A stretch of 64,000 bases of DNA from JAOPZW01 sp963788935 (GTDB taxonomy: Bacteria; Actinomycetota; Thermoleophilia; Solirubrobacterales; Solirubrobacteraceae): positions 257,352 through 321,351 of the forward strand of contig CAWBIM010000009.1 in the NCBI GenBank assembly GCA_963788935.1, in the 5' to 3' direction. The number at the start of each line of letters is the position of its first letter. Within the stretch, counting starts at the first letter, position 1. The notes beneath the pieces were generated by a model. That model did no database searches and was not told the DNA's origin. It saw only the letters and a program-made list of their open reading frames with translations. Of the stretch, positions 8,287-16,161 are shown in pieces. The position numbers and the translations under genes are program-made.

Positions 8287-9026
8287 TGCCGCTGTCGAGC
8301 CTGAGCGAGCGCCCGGTCCTCGTCGCCCCGGCGCCGTTCGGGGGCGACCTCCGCGCGCCCGTCGTCGCGGCCGCGATCGCCCGCGCGCTCGAGGCCGCCG
8401 GGCTGCCGCCGCCCGACCGCTGCCCGGTCACGAGCGGGGGCGCCGGGACGATCGAGGTCCTGCTCCCGGCGCTCGGCGGCGAGACCGGCGACGGGTTCGC
8501 GCTCGTCGAGGGCGGCGGGACCGCGATCGTCGAGCCCGGCCCCGACGCGGACACCACCGCCGCGTGGCTCGCCGCCGCGATCGCCGCCGGGCCCGCGGTC
8601 GTCGTGCTCGCCGCGGCCGATGCCGCGCCCGACCACGTGGCGCGCGCGCTGGCCGCCGCCCGCGGGCCGCGCGTCGTCGTCCTCACCGGCCCCGGCGCGC
8701 CGGAGCCCGACCTGCCCGCCGGCGCCGTCGCGGAGTCCGGCACCCGCTTCGTGCTCGAGGCCCTCGACGTCGACCGCCGCATGCGCGCGGCGCGGGCGGT
8801 CGTCGTCGGGACCGGCCGGCTCGACGACCGCGCGCTGCGCGGAGCGGCCGAGGGCGAGATCGCGATCCGGGCGCGTCAGGCCGGCGTCCCCTGCCACGCC
8901 GTCGTGGCCGACCTCGCGCTCGACCTCTTCGCGACGCGCATCCTCGACCTGCAGCGGATCGTCGTGGCCGGGTCGGTCGCCGCGATCGAGGCCGAGGTGT
9001 CCGGCTCGCTCGCGGCGGTGGTCTGA
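8286..9026 (+). CDS. Glycerate-kinase-like protein, short form
   Basis: At 246 residues this is about two thirds the length of GlxK-type glycerate 2-kinases (~380). The N-terminus VLVAPAPFGGDLRAPVVAAAIARAL matches the family opening (APDSFKGSL-type). SGGAGTIEVLLPALGG corresponds to the usual DGGEGT segment, but the acidic DGGE part is lost. The C-terminus (VVVGTGRLDDRAL, ARQAGVPCHAVVAD) matches the family's end (GEGxxD...GKxPxGVA). The middle catalytic part is missing, so activity is doubtful. It is coupled to the CGNR gene by ATGA. It may be a sensor or degenerate kinase. Confidence 0.65.
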   Translation: MPLSSLSERPVLVAPAPFGGDLRAPVVAAAIARALEAAGLPPPDRCPVTSGGAGTIEVLLPALGGETGDGFALVEGGGTAIVEPGPDADTTAAWLAAAIAAGPAVVVLAAADAAPDHVARALAAARGPRVVVLTGPGAPEPDLPAGAVAESGTRFVLEALDVDRRMRAARAVVVGTGRLDDRALRGAAEGEIAIRARQAGVPCHAVVADLALDLFATRILDLQRIVVAGSVAAIEAEVSGSLAAVV

Positions 9027-9030
9027 GCGC

Positions 9031-9769
9031 TCAGGCCGTCGCGCCGGCGGCGAGCGCGAGCACGGCGGCCGCGTGGCGCTGCGCCGCCGCCGCGGGCAGC
9101 GGCCCGCCGGGCAGCTCCACGACGATCGAGCTCCCGGGACGGACGCGCACGTTCTCCCACCGCGGACATGCTTCCCGGCCGCGGCGCGAGCGGCGAGAAG
9201 CGCAGGCCGCTCACGCGCGCGTACGCGCGCGAGATCCCCTCGCCGCCGGTCTCGGGCCGGTCGACGAGGCCGAACGGCTGGTGGTACCAGACCGTCACGG
9301 CCGGGCGCACGCGGAGGATGAGCGCGCGGACGGCGCGGGTCTCGGGCTCGGAGAACGCCTTCGGCCCCGCGTAGTACCGGCTGCCCGGACCGCCGAGGAA
9401 GCGCCGGCCCTGCGACGAGTTGCGGTTGAGGTCGACGCCGTCGGCGTTCTGGCGCGTGTGGCGCTGCAGGCCGTCGGGGTTGAGGTTCCGGACGAGCAGC
9501 AGCTCGACCCCGGGCGGCGGGGTAGCCGTCCGCAGGAGGTCGACGATCTTGCGGCCCTCGGGCTCGTCGCCGTGGATCGCGCCGACCACGACGACCTTGC
9601 GCGGCGCGGCCGGGTCGCCGATGCGCACGAGGTTGATCGCCCGGCCCTGCACGGAGCGCCCGAGGCGCTCGATCCGCGGCGCGGGTGCGGCCTGCTCGAC
9701 GGTCGCGGTCGCGGGCGCGGCGAGGGCCACCGCGAGCGCCGCGGCCAGGGCCGCCGGCAGGCGCGTCAT
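9031..9769 (-). pseudogene. Secreted M14 zinc carboxypeptidase, one frameshift
   Basis: A metallocarboxypeptidase exported by an N-terminal signal peptide (LPAALAAALAVALAAPATA). Zinc ligands are HGDE in VVVGAIHGDEPEGRKI and His of VTVWYHQP. Substrate-binding landmarks are RNLNPDG and GVDLNRN. The reading frame breaks near 9163-9170; removing one base (GCATGTCC to GCATGCC) restores PGSMPRWENVRVRPGSSI and then VVELPGG, whose Glu is the catalytic base. The repaired length is about 245, short for M14 and close to the MpaA-like murein peptide amidases. Its ATG overlaps the stop of the upstream HAD gene, so the two form an operon. Confidence 0.78.
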
Positions 9770-10584
9770 CGGCGCTCGGCGAGGGTCGTGACGACGGCCT
9801 CGTAGACGCCCGGCCCGTAGCCTGCTTCCGTGACCCGCACCGTCCCGTCGAGCCGGGCGACGGCCTCGCGGATCGTCGGGTCGCGCTCGATCGCGTTGGC
9901 GACGAGCCAGAACGTCCCGACCTCGCTGCCGACGGCGAGGTCCTCGCGCGAGTCGCCGGCCGCGATGCAGTCCTCGCGCCGCAGCCCGCGCGCACGCATG
10001 TGCGCGGCGACCGCCTTCGCCTTCGACACGCCGGCCGGGATCAGGTGGTAGATGCGGACCTGCGGCAGGTCGCCGAGCGTGTGCGTCCCGGAATGCATCG
10101 CGCCGTTGTCGACGAGGCGCAGCGCGCCGAAGCCGTGCTCGGCGAGGACGGCGTCGGCCTCGAAGGCGTCGACGTGGCCGCGGAAGAGGTGCGAGACCTC
10201 GCGGCCGCGGTGCCAGGGGTGGTGGTACTCGAGGCGGCCGGCGAAGTGCTCGAGCAGCAGGTCCGGCGCGCCCATCGCCTGGACCTGGTCGAAGATCGAG
10301 CCCTGCTCGCCGGGCTGCAGGTCGCCGGTGAGCCAGTGCTCCTCGCCGTCGAGGACGAGGCAGGAGCCGACCTCGAAGATGTAGGCCGTCTGGCCGAACA
10401 GCCGCGAGGGACTCGCCACCGTCTCCTGCCGGCGGCCCGACATCAGGACGACCTCGACGTCCGCCCGCAGGCAGGCCTCGAGGGCGCGGACGGCGAGCAG
10501 CGAGGTCGTGCCGTCGCCGTCGTGCAGCAGCGATCCGCCGCGGCCGAGGAGGGTGCCGTCGAGATCGAGATAGAGGCAGCGCAC
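9766..10584 (-). CDS. HAD-superfamily (Cof-type, IIB) phosphatase
   Basis: A 272-residue cytoplasmic phosphohydrolase. Motif I is CLYLDLDGTLLG (nucleophile and acid/base Asp), motif II VVLMSGR, motif III the Lys of SKAKAVAAHM and motif IV AAGDSREDLAVGSEVG. The large type IIB cap lies between motifs II and III. The ending resembles sugar-phosphate and mannosyl-3-phosphoglycerate phosphatases, but the substrate cannot be fixed. GTG at 10584 is chosen since motif I begins within six residues, as in the family. It is translationally coupled to the M14 carboxypeptidase downstream. Confidence 0.85.
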   Translation of the reverse strand: MRCLYLDLDGTLLGRGGSLLHDGDGTTSLLAVRALEACLRADVEVVLMSGRRQETVASPSRLFGQTAYIFEVGSCLVLDGEEHWLTGDLQPGEQGSIFDQVQAMGAPDLLLEHFAGRLEYHHPWHRGREVSHLFRGHVDAFEADAVLAEHGFGALRLVDNGAMHSGTHTLGDLPQVRIYHLIPAGVSKAKAVAAHMRARGLRREDCIAAGDSREDLAVGSEVGTFWLVANAIERDPTIREAVARLDGTVRVTEAGYGPGVYEAVVTTLAERR

Positions 10585-10806
10585 GGGCGGCGCATCATTG
10601 CGCGTACGGCGGCCGGGACGTCCGGCATCCGCCGCTCGCGGTCGCCGTGCAACCGACGAATGGACCAATGGGTGACGTTTCCCCCCCGCCGCAGGCTCCC
10701 GGGATGGCATGCTTCGCCCAGGCCGTCCGCGCGGAATGCAGGCGGCGGGGGTGCAGCATCCGCGGCACCCACGGTGACGTCGCAGACGAAAAAGGGAGGA
10801 TTCGCC

Positions 10807-11046
10807 GTGGCACAGAGGATCGACCGCTTCCCCGATGCGCCGGTCCAGAGCAACTACCCGTGGGACGAGTGGTTCGACGGGAGCGTGTGGGAGCTGACGC
10901 CGGGCGAGGACTTCAAGGGGAAGCCGGCGACGTTCCGTGCGAGCGCGGTCGCTCAGGCCGAGCGCCGCGAGGGCAAGGTCCGCACACGCAAGGTTCTGGG
11001 CGAGGACGGTCAGGAGCGCCTGTACCTGCAGTTCTACCGTGAGTGA
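10807..11046 (+). CDS. Small conserved hypothetical protein (79 aa)
   Basis: A 79-residue soluble, highly charged protein with AGGGAGGA 6-13 bases before its GTG start, a strong ribosome binding site. Notable residues are YPWDEWFDGSVWELTPGEDF and a basic C-terminal half (ERREGKVRTRKVL) ending LYLQFYRE. The WDEWxDGxVWxLxxGEDF pattern occurs in small actinobacterial proteins of unknown role. It stands alone, with 222 bp of upstream non-coding sequence and a hairpin after the stop. Confidence 0.7.
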   Translation: MAQRIDRFPDAPVQSNYPWDEWFDGSVWELTPGEDFKGKPATFRASAVAQAERREGKVRTRKVLGEDGQERLYLQFYRE

Positions 11047-11047
11047 C

Positions 11048-11068
11048 GGCGCCCGCCGCCCGGGCGCC
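11048..11068. terminator. Hairpin between convergent genes
   Basis: GGCGCCCG, five bases (CCGCC), then CGGGCGCC is a perfect 8-bp stem lying 1 bp after the stop of the small hypothetical gene and 8 bp before the end of the convergent aminotransferase gene. It has no U-tract. It is probably a shared, bidirectional transcription end. Confidence 0.4.
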
Positions 11069-11076
11069 GCGGTCCG

Positions 11077-12216
11077 TCAGACGAGCGCGACGTCGAGCGC
11101 CGCGCGGACGGCCGCGACGACCTCGTCCTGCTGCGCCGTGGTCATCGTCGCGAACATCGGGAGCGTCACCGCGCGCCTGCCGTAGGCCTCGGTCAGCGGC
11201 AGCGAGGGCCCGCCGGCGTAGATCGCGAACTCGTGCGCGGGCGGGTAGTGGACGCTCGTCTGGATCCCCCGCTCGGCGAGCCGGGCGCGGAAGGCCTCCC
11301 GGTCGACGCCCTCGTCGAGGACGACCGTGAACAGGTGGTGGGCCCGCCGGGCGTCCGCGCCCGGGGCGAGCGTCGTCGCCAGGCCGTCGACGCCGGCGAG
11401 CCGCTCGCGGTAGCGCGCGTCGAGCTCGGCCCGCGCGCCGTTCTCCGCGTCGAGGCGCGAGAGCCGGCGGCGGGCCAGCGCGCTGCGCGGCTCGTCGATG
11501 CGGTAGTTGAAGCCGAGGTCGACGACGTCGTAGCCGGCCGCGTGGCCGCGGTGGCGATCCCAGGTGAGCGTGGTCATGCCGTGCGAGCGCAGCAGGCGCA
11601 TACGGGCCGCGACGTCGTCGTCGTCGGTGACGACCATGCCGCCCTCGCCGACCGCGAGGTTCTTGTTCGCGAAGAAGCTGAACGCGCCGGCGGTGCCGAA
11701 CGTCCCCAGCTGGCGGTCGCCGAGCCACGAGCCCACCGCGTGCGCGGCGTCCTCGAGGAGCACGAGGTCCCGCGCCTGCGCGAGCGCGCGCAGCGCCTCG
11801 GTCGCGCCGGGATGGCCGCCGTAGGTCATGTTCATGATCGCCTTCGTGCGCGGCGTGATCGCCGCCGCCGCGGCGGCCGGGTCGAGCCAGGGCTCGGCGA
11901 GGCCGGCGATGTCGGCGAACACCGGCGTCGCGCCGGTGTAGGCGATGGCGTTGACGGTCGCCACGAACGTCATCGACGGCACGACGGCCTCGTCGCCCGG
12001 GCCGAGGCCGGCCGCGGCGCAGATGAGGTGCAGGGCGGCGGTGCCGTTGGCGACCGCCAGCGCGTGCCGGGTGCCGGCGTAGGCGGCGAACTCGCGCTCG
12101 AACGCCTCGGTCTCCGGGCCCATGCTGAGCCACCCCGAGCGGTAGATCTCGGCGATGACGGCAATGTCGTCCTCGCTCACGACGAGGTCCGACAGGGGCA
12201 CCGACCATTGAGCCAT
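11077..12216 (-). CDS. DegT/DnrJ/EryC1-family sugar aminotransferase
   Basis: A 379-residue PLP enzyme that would transfer an amino group to a keto-sugar nucleotide. The start region (VPLSDLVVSEDDI, YRSGWLSMGPETEAFEREF) is standard. Cofactor residues are NGTAALHL (phosphate binding), LEDAAHAVGS (Asp to pyridine N) and FSFFANKNLAVGEGG, whose Lys forms the aldimine. The C-terminal SVHYPPAHE and LPMFATMT are family hallmarks. ATG at 12216 sits just after its upstream gap; longer frames read antisense to the epimerase. It is divergent (48 bp) from an NDP-sugar epimerase/dehydratase, giving a pair for a 4-amino-dideoxy sugar of the surface polymer. Confidence 0.9.
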   Translation of the reverse strand: MAQWSVPLSDLVVSEDDIAVIAEIYRSGWLSMGPETEAFEREFAAYAGTRHALAVANGTAALHLICAAAGLGPGDEAVVPSMTFVATVNAIAYTGATPVFADIAGLAEPWLDPAAAAAAITPRTKAIMNMTYGGHPGATEALRALAQARDLVLLEDAAHAVGSWLGDRQLGTFGTAGAFSFFANKNLAVGEGGMVVTDDDDVAARMRLLRSHGMTTLTWDRHRGHAAGYDVVDLGFNYRIDEPRSALARRRLSRLDAENGARAELDARYRERLAGVDGLATTLAPGADARRAHHLFTVVLDEGVDREAFRARLAERGIQTSVHYPPAHEFAIYAGGPSLPLTEAYGRRAVTLPMFATMTTAQQDEVVAAVRAALDVALV

Positions 12217-12264
12217 GGGGCAACCGTAGCGAGCGCCCGCCGCGATCGTGGAATGCTTCCGCCG

Positions 12265-13257
12265 ATGCTCAGCCTCGCAGGACGATCCGTCCTCGTCACC
12301 GGTGCCGGGGGCTTCATCGGCGGCCACGTCGTCGAGCGCCTCGTGCGCGACGGCGCGCGGGTCCGCGCGCTCTGCCGGTACAACTCGCGCAACGAACGCG
12401 GGACGCTCGACTGGTTGCCGGCCGAGGTCACGGCCGACCTCGACGTCGTGCTCGGCGAACTGCGCGACGTCGAGTCGGTGTCGGACGCGGTCGCGGGGAT
12501 GGACGTGGTGATCCACCTCGGCGCGCAGATCGCGATCCCGTACTCCTACGTCAACCCGCGGGACTTCGTGGAGGTCAACGTCCTCGGCACGCTCAACGTC
12601 GCCGAGGCCGCGCGGCGCCACGGCGTGACGCGGGTCGTGCACACGTCGACCAGCGAGGTCTACGGCAGCGCCCAGACCGTGCCGATGACCGAGGCCCATC
12701 CGCTCGAGCCGCAGTCCCCGTACGCCGCGAGCAAGCTGGCCGCCGACAAGCTGATCGACAGCTACCACCGTTCGTTCGACCTCCCGGCCTGCGTCGTGCG
12801 GCCGTTCAACACCTACGGCCCGCGGCAGTCCGCGCGGGCGATCATCCCGACGATCATCAGCCAGGCGCTCGCCGGCTCGACGCTCCGGCTCGGGTCGCTC
12901 ACCCCGCGGCGCGACCTCACCTTCGTCGCGGACACCGCCGCCGGGTTCGTGGCCGCGGCCACCGCGGAGGACGCCGTCGGACGCACGATCCAGCTCGGCG
13001 CCAACCACGACGTCTCCGTCGGCGATCTCGTGCGGCTGGTCGGCGAGGTCCTCGGCCGGGAGCTGTCCGTCGAGACCGATCCGCGCCGGGTCCGGCCGGA
13101 GGCCAGCGAGGTCGTGCGCCTGATCTCGGGACCGTTCCTCGCCGAGGAGGTCCTCGGCTGGCGGGCCGAGGTACCGCTGTCCGAGGGCCTCGCGCAGACG
13201 ATCGCGTGGATGGAGCGCAACGCCGAGCGCTACCGCGCGTCGGACTACGTGATCTGA
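12265..13257 (+). CDS. NAD-dependent NDP-sugar epimerase/4,6-dehydratase (SDR)
   Basis: A 330-residue extended short-chain dehydrogenase. The Rossmann motif is LVTGAGGFIGGHVVERL; the catalytic residues are Thr/Ser in VVHTSTSEVYG and YAASK (Tyr-x-x-x-Lys); VVRPFNTYGPRQSARAIIP is the substrate region. The segment ALCRYNSRNERGTLDWL is characteristic of LegB-like UDP-GlcNAc 4,6-dehydratases, so a 4-keto-6-deoxy sugar product is plausible. An ATG at 12253 would add four residues. It is divergent from a DegT aminotransferase that could use that product. Confidence 0.88.
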   Translation: MLSLAGRSVLVTGAGGFIGGHVVERLVRDGARVRALCRYNSRNERGTLDWLPAEVTADLDVVLGELRDVESVSDAVAGMDVVIHLGAQIAIPYSYVNPRDFVEVNVLGTLNVAEAARRHGVTRVVHTSTSEVYGSAQTVPMTEAHPLEPQSPYAASKLAADKLIDSYHRSFDLPACVVRPFNTYGPRQSARAIIPTIISQALAGSTLRLGSLTPRRDLTFVADTAAGFVAAATAEDAVGRTIQLGANHDVSVGDLVRLVGEVLGRELSVETDPRRVRPEASEVVRLISGPFLAEEVLGWRAEVPLSEGLAQTIAWMERNAERYRASDYVI

Positions 13258-13293
13258 CCGTTTCGGCCCCTGCGCAGCGATTTCCCACAGTTC

Positions 13294-13307
13294 TGATAGG
13301 TCTATCA
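13294..13307. promoter_or_regulatory. TGATAG-N2-CTATCA dyad upstream of sugar transferase
   Basis: A 6-2-6 inverted repeat in a locally AT-rich 150-bp gap, about 100 bp before the sugar transferase start. It may be an operator or part of a promoter controlling entry into polymer synthesis. Confidence 0.28.
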
Positions 13308-13407
13308 ATTGCGTGGCGGGCCTGAAACCCGTCCTTGCGCGCCGCGCCCACGCTGCCCTAGCCTCCGCGCCCGGCCACGGCAGGACCGAGGGGGAGGCGG
13401 GAGCGGG

Positions 13408-14142
13408 ATGCTGAAACGAGCGGTGGATGTGATCGTCGCGGCGTCGGCGCTCGTCGTGCTCGCCGTGCCGCTCGTGGTGATCGCGGTGCTGGTCGTCCTC
13501 GACTCGCGCGGGCCGGTCTTCTACCGCGCCGAGCGCGTCGGGTACCAGGGCCGGCGGCTGCGGATGCTCAAGTTCCGGAAGATGCGCGCGGACGCGAAGG
13601 GCGGCGCGCTCACGACCGCGGAGGACGAGCGGCTGACCCGGCTCGGGCGGCGGCTGGTCCGGAGCCACCTCGACGAGCTGCCGCAGCTGTGGCACGTGCT
13701 CACCGGCGAGATGAGCCTGGTCGGGCCGCGGCCCGAGTCGCCGACGTTCGTGGCGCTGTATCCCGACGACTACGAGGTCATCCTGCAGGTCCGTCCCGGC
13801 CTGACGGGGTTCACCCAGATCGCGTACGCGCGCGAGGGCGCGATCCTGGACCCGCAGGATCCCCGTACGCACTACCTCAGCGCCGTCATGCCGCAGAAGG
13901 TCGCGCTCGACCGTCTCTACGCCAGCCGGCCGAGCTTCATCCGCGACGTCAAGATCATGATCGCGACCGCGGTGACCCTCACCGGCCAGCCGATCGCCGT
14001 CAACCGGGCGACGGGCGCCCTCACGCTGCGCCGGCGGCCCGAGCCGGGGCCAGGCGGTCGCGAGGCAACCGGCGGCGACAGCCGGCCTCCGCGCGACCCG
14101 GGCGAGCGCACCGACGCCGAGCCGGGCCGGCGCCCGGCCTGA
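13408..14142 (+). CDS. Initiating polyprenyl-phosphate sugar-1-phosphate transferase
   Basis: A 244-residue membrane enzyme of the WcaJ/RfbP-like short (PglC-type) family that starts a polysaccharide repeat unit by moving a sugar-1-phosphate to undecaprenyl phosphate. An N-terminal hydrophobic hairpin (residues ~8-30) is followed by GPVFYRAERVGYQGRRL, MLKFRKMR and the hallmark LDELPQLWHVLTGEMSLVGP-RPE, with RPGLTGFTQI later. The tail after residue ~215 is a Pro/Gly/Arg-rich extension. ATG at 13408 has a GGAGG-type site 10-15 bases upstream. It defines the Wzx/Wzy-type nature of the locus. Confidence 0.92.
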   Translation: MLKRAVDVIVAASALVVLAVPLVVIAVLVVLDSRGPVFYRAERVGYQGRRLRMLKFRKMRADAKGGALTTAEDERLTRLGRRLVRSHLDELPQLWHVLTGEMSLVGPRPESPTFVALYPDDYEVILQVRPGLTGFTQIAYAREGAILDPQDPRTHYLSAVMPQKVALDRLYASRPSFIRDVKIMIATAVTLTGQPIAVNRATGALTLRRRPEPGPGGREATGGDSRPPRDPGERTDAEPGRRPA

Positions 14143-14383
14143 CGCCCGCCCGCAGCGCCGCCCCGACCGCCCCCCGACGAGCGGCTACCGCTCGACGTCA
14201 ACGAGGGTTGCCGCCAGCGGTGCTGGAATTCTGTTAAACGGGCCGATTTGCCGACGAACGGTCCGTTGGCATCGAACAAGATCTTCGACAGTTCGACACC
14301 CGGTCTGGGTACACTCGCCCGACGGTCGGTATCGGCCGTCAGACGGCCAGGACGTTTCTTGAATCGAAACGCAACGAGCAGCA

Positions 14384-16081
14384 GTGCGTAGAACCAGGCC
14401 CAACCGGCCTGGTTCGACCCGTGGCACCACGAGTGGCCACGGGCTTCGTCGCGTGCTGCTCGGCGCCGCCTTCACCATCGTCGCCACGAGCCTGACCACC
14501 GCCGGCGCGGCCGCCAAGTGCGAGCCCGGCGACGGCGCCGGAACGGCCGGCACGACGGCCGCCGCGACCGCCGCCGCGAGCGCGGCCAACTGCGGCAACA
14601 GCGGCTCGAACAGTGGCTCGGGCAAGGGCTCCGGCAACTCGGGCGCCACGACGACGGCCACGACTACGGCCACCACGACGTCCCCGTCGTCGAACCCGAC
14701 GTCCACCACTCCGGCCACCACCACCGGCACCACGACCACGAGCCCGGGCACCACCGGGACCACGGCCGCCGGCAAGACGCCCGCCACGGCGAAGCCCGCC
14801 GCTCCGGCCCAGACTGCGCCCAAGGCGCCGTCCGACTCGACGACCAAGGCGCCGGCCGGCTCGTCGACCACGACTTCCAAGCCCTCCACCCCGTCGTCCG
14901 GCAAGAGCACGGCCAAGACCGCGCCCGCCGACACGTCGAAGGGCGCGAGCGGTTCCAAGAGCGCGACCAGCCCGAAGAGCACGACCAGTGCCGCGAACGG
15001 GTCCAGCGCCAAGACCGCCGGCACGACGAAGACTTCTTCCGGCAGCAAGCCCACCGGCAACGGCAGCGCAGCGAGCGGCAAGTCCGCGCAGCGCCCGGGC
15101 ACGTCCGGCTCCAAGAGCCCGGCGCGCTCGCGTACTCCGCAGACGAGCCGCCCCGGCCGCAGGGACCGTGTCCCGGGCCAGGGCCCGTCGCGGCCTCGCG
15201 GCGACGGCCACGGCCCGCGCGTCCCGGCTCCCGGCCAGGGCGGCACCACGGTCCCCGGAACGGATCCCACCGAGCCGACGACCGGCAGCCAGGTCCCCGG
15301 CAATAGCTCCGGTACCGGCGACGGCCAGGGCGACGGCACCACTCCCGTGACGGGCACGGACACCGAGACGTCTGCGGAGGGCCTCCCGCCCGCCGACGAC
15401 ACGACGGTCCCGGCCCCGACCACCGGTTCGAGCCTCGTCCCGCCGGCCACCGACGCGACGAGCGCCCCGGCCACGCCGCAGGCTCCCGCGGTCCCGGACA
15501 CGGCCGGATCGCCCGCTCCCACGCACACCGTCGTCGCGCACCGCGGCGTCGGCCGTGGGTCGTACGCGACCGTGACCGTCTGGCCGACCGCCCCGGTGAC
15601 CATCACCGAGCAGGCGCGCCGCGGGCTCAGCATCGGCCGGACCCACGCCGCCGGGCACAGCCGCTCGGCGCACGAGTCCGCCGCTCCGGGCGTCCTCTCG
15701 CCCACCTCTTCTTCCGCCGGCTCCGCCGGTCTTCAGGCGCCGTGGACCGGCCCCGTGACGGCCCCGGCCGACACGCGGTCCGGCCTGCTGCGCAACGCCG
15801 AGCGGCGCGCCTCTGCCGGCGCAGCCGGCGCCCCGACCGCCCACCAGGGCGGGAGCGGCGGCCCCGCGCCGCAGCCGCAGACCCCGTTCGGCCCTCCCGG
15901 CCGCGGCTTCGTCGGCGGCAGCAGCGGCGCTCCGGGAGGTGCTGCAGCCACTGGTGTGGTCTGCGCGATCCTCACCGGATTCCTCCTTCTCGCGGTCTGC
16001 CCGCCCCTCCGCCGGTTCCGGCTCGCGCCGGTGATGGCGGGGCCGGAGGGCTTCTTCTCGCTTCAGCAGCGGCCTGGCTGA
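14384..16081 (+). CDS. Secreted Thr/Ser/Ala/Pro-rich mucin-like surface protein
   Basis: A 565-residue low-complexity protein. It has a signal peptide (residues ~20-43, LRRVLLGAAFTIVATSLTTA then GAAA), a long region of Thr, Ser, Ala, Gly and Lys (~50-260), a basic Pro/Arg stretch (~255-290), a Thr/Pro region (~290-390) and a C-terminal hydrophobic segment (GVVCAILTGFLLLAVCPP, about 522-540) followed by basic residues. This is the layout of a cell-wall-spanning, membrane-anchored and possibly O-glycosylated stalk. No catalytic domain is seen. The start is GTG at 14384. It lies between the sugar transferase and the peptidoglycan-binding resolvase-like protein and may act with the latter at the envelope. 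Confidence 0.72.
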   Translation: MRRTRPNRPGSTRGTTSGHGLRRVLLGAAFTIVATSLTTAGAAAKCEPGDGAGTAGTTAAATAAASAANCGNSGSNSGSGKGSGNSGATTTATTTATTTSPSSNPTSTTPATTTGTTTTSPGTTGTTAAGKTPATAKPAAPAQTAPKAPSDSTTKAPAGSSTTTSKPSTPSSGKSTAKTAPADTSKGASGSKSATSPKSTTSAANGSSAKTAGTTKTSSGSKPTGNGSAASGKSAQRPGTSGSKSPARSRTPQTSRPGRRDRVPGQGPSRPRGDGHGPRVPAPGQGGTTVPGTDPTEPTTGSQVPGNSSGTGDGQGDGTTPVTGTDTETSAEGLPPADDTTVPAPTTGSSLVPPATDATSAPATPQAPAVPDTAGSPAPTHTVVAHRGVGRGSYATVTVWPTAPVTITEQARRGLSIGRTHAAGHSRSAHESAAPGVLSPTSSSAGSAGLQAPWTGPVTAPADTRSGLLRNAERRASAGAAGAPTAHQGGSGGPAPQPQTPFGPPGRGFVGGSSGAPGGAAATGVVCAILTGFLLLAVCPPLRRFRLAPVMAGPEGFFSLQQRPG

Positions 16082-16082
16082 C

Positions 16083-16099
16083 ACCCCCTTCGGGGTTTT
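16083..16099 (+). terminator. Rho-independent terminator
   Basis: ACCCC-CTTC-GGGGT followed directly by TTT, two bases after the stop of the Thr-rich protein gene. The stem is short but has the classical stem, tetraloop and U-run order. It separates this gene from the next, or acts as a partial attenuator. Confidence 0.6.
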
Positions 16100-16161
16100 C
16101 CAGCCTGCCTCGGTACTGGGACGTCCGAGGTTGTTCCTGCCGCTTCTGAAGGGAGTTTCAC

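Noticed and set aside
5115..9026. A 1,303-codon open frame on the plus strand
   Set aside because: It strings together part of the true ligase frame, antisense of the DHA2 exporter and the glycerate-kinase-like gene. Long stop-free frames are expected at this GC content.
12217..13872. Long N-terminal extension of the DegT aminotransferase frame
   Set aside because: It reads antisense to the epimerase and sugar transferase genes; the conserved protein begins at 12216.
14281..14315. A sigma-70-type promoter (TTCGAC with TACACT) before the Thr-rich gene
   Set aside because: The spacings available are 12 or 20 bases, neither close to 17, so it is not reported as a feature.
14185..16084. Large antisense open frames over the Thr-rich gene
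   Set aside because: They are mirror frames of a repetitive gene, without a ribosome binding site or recognisable domain.
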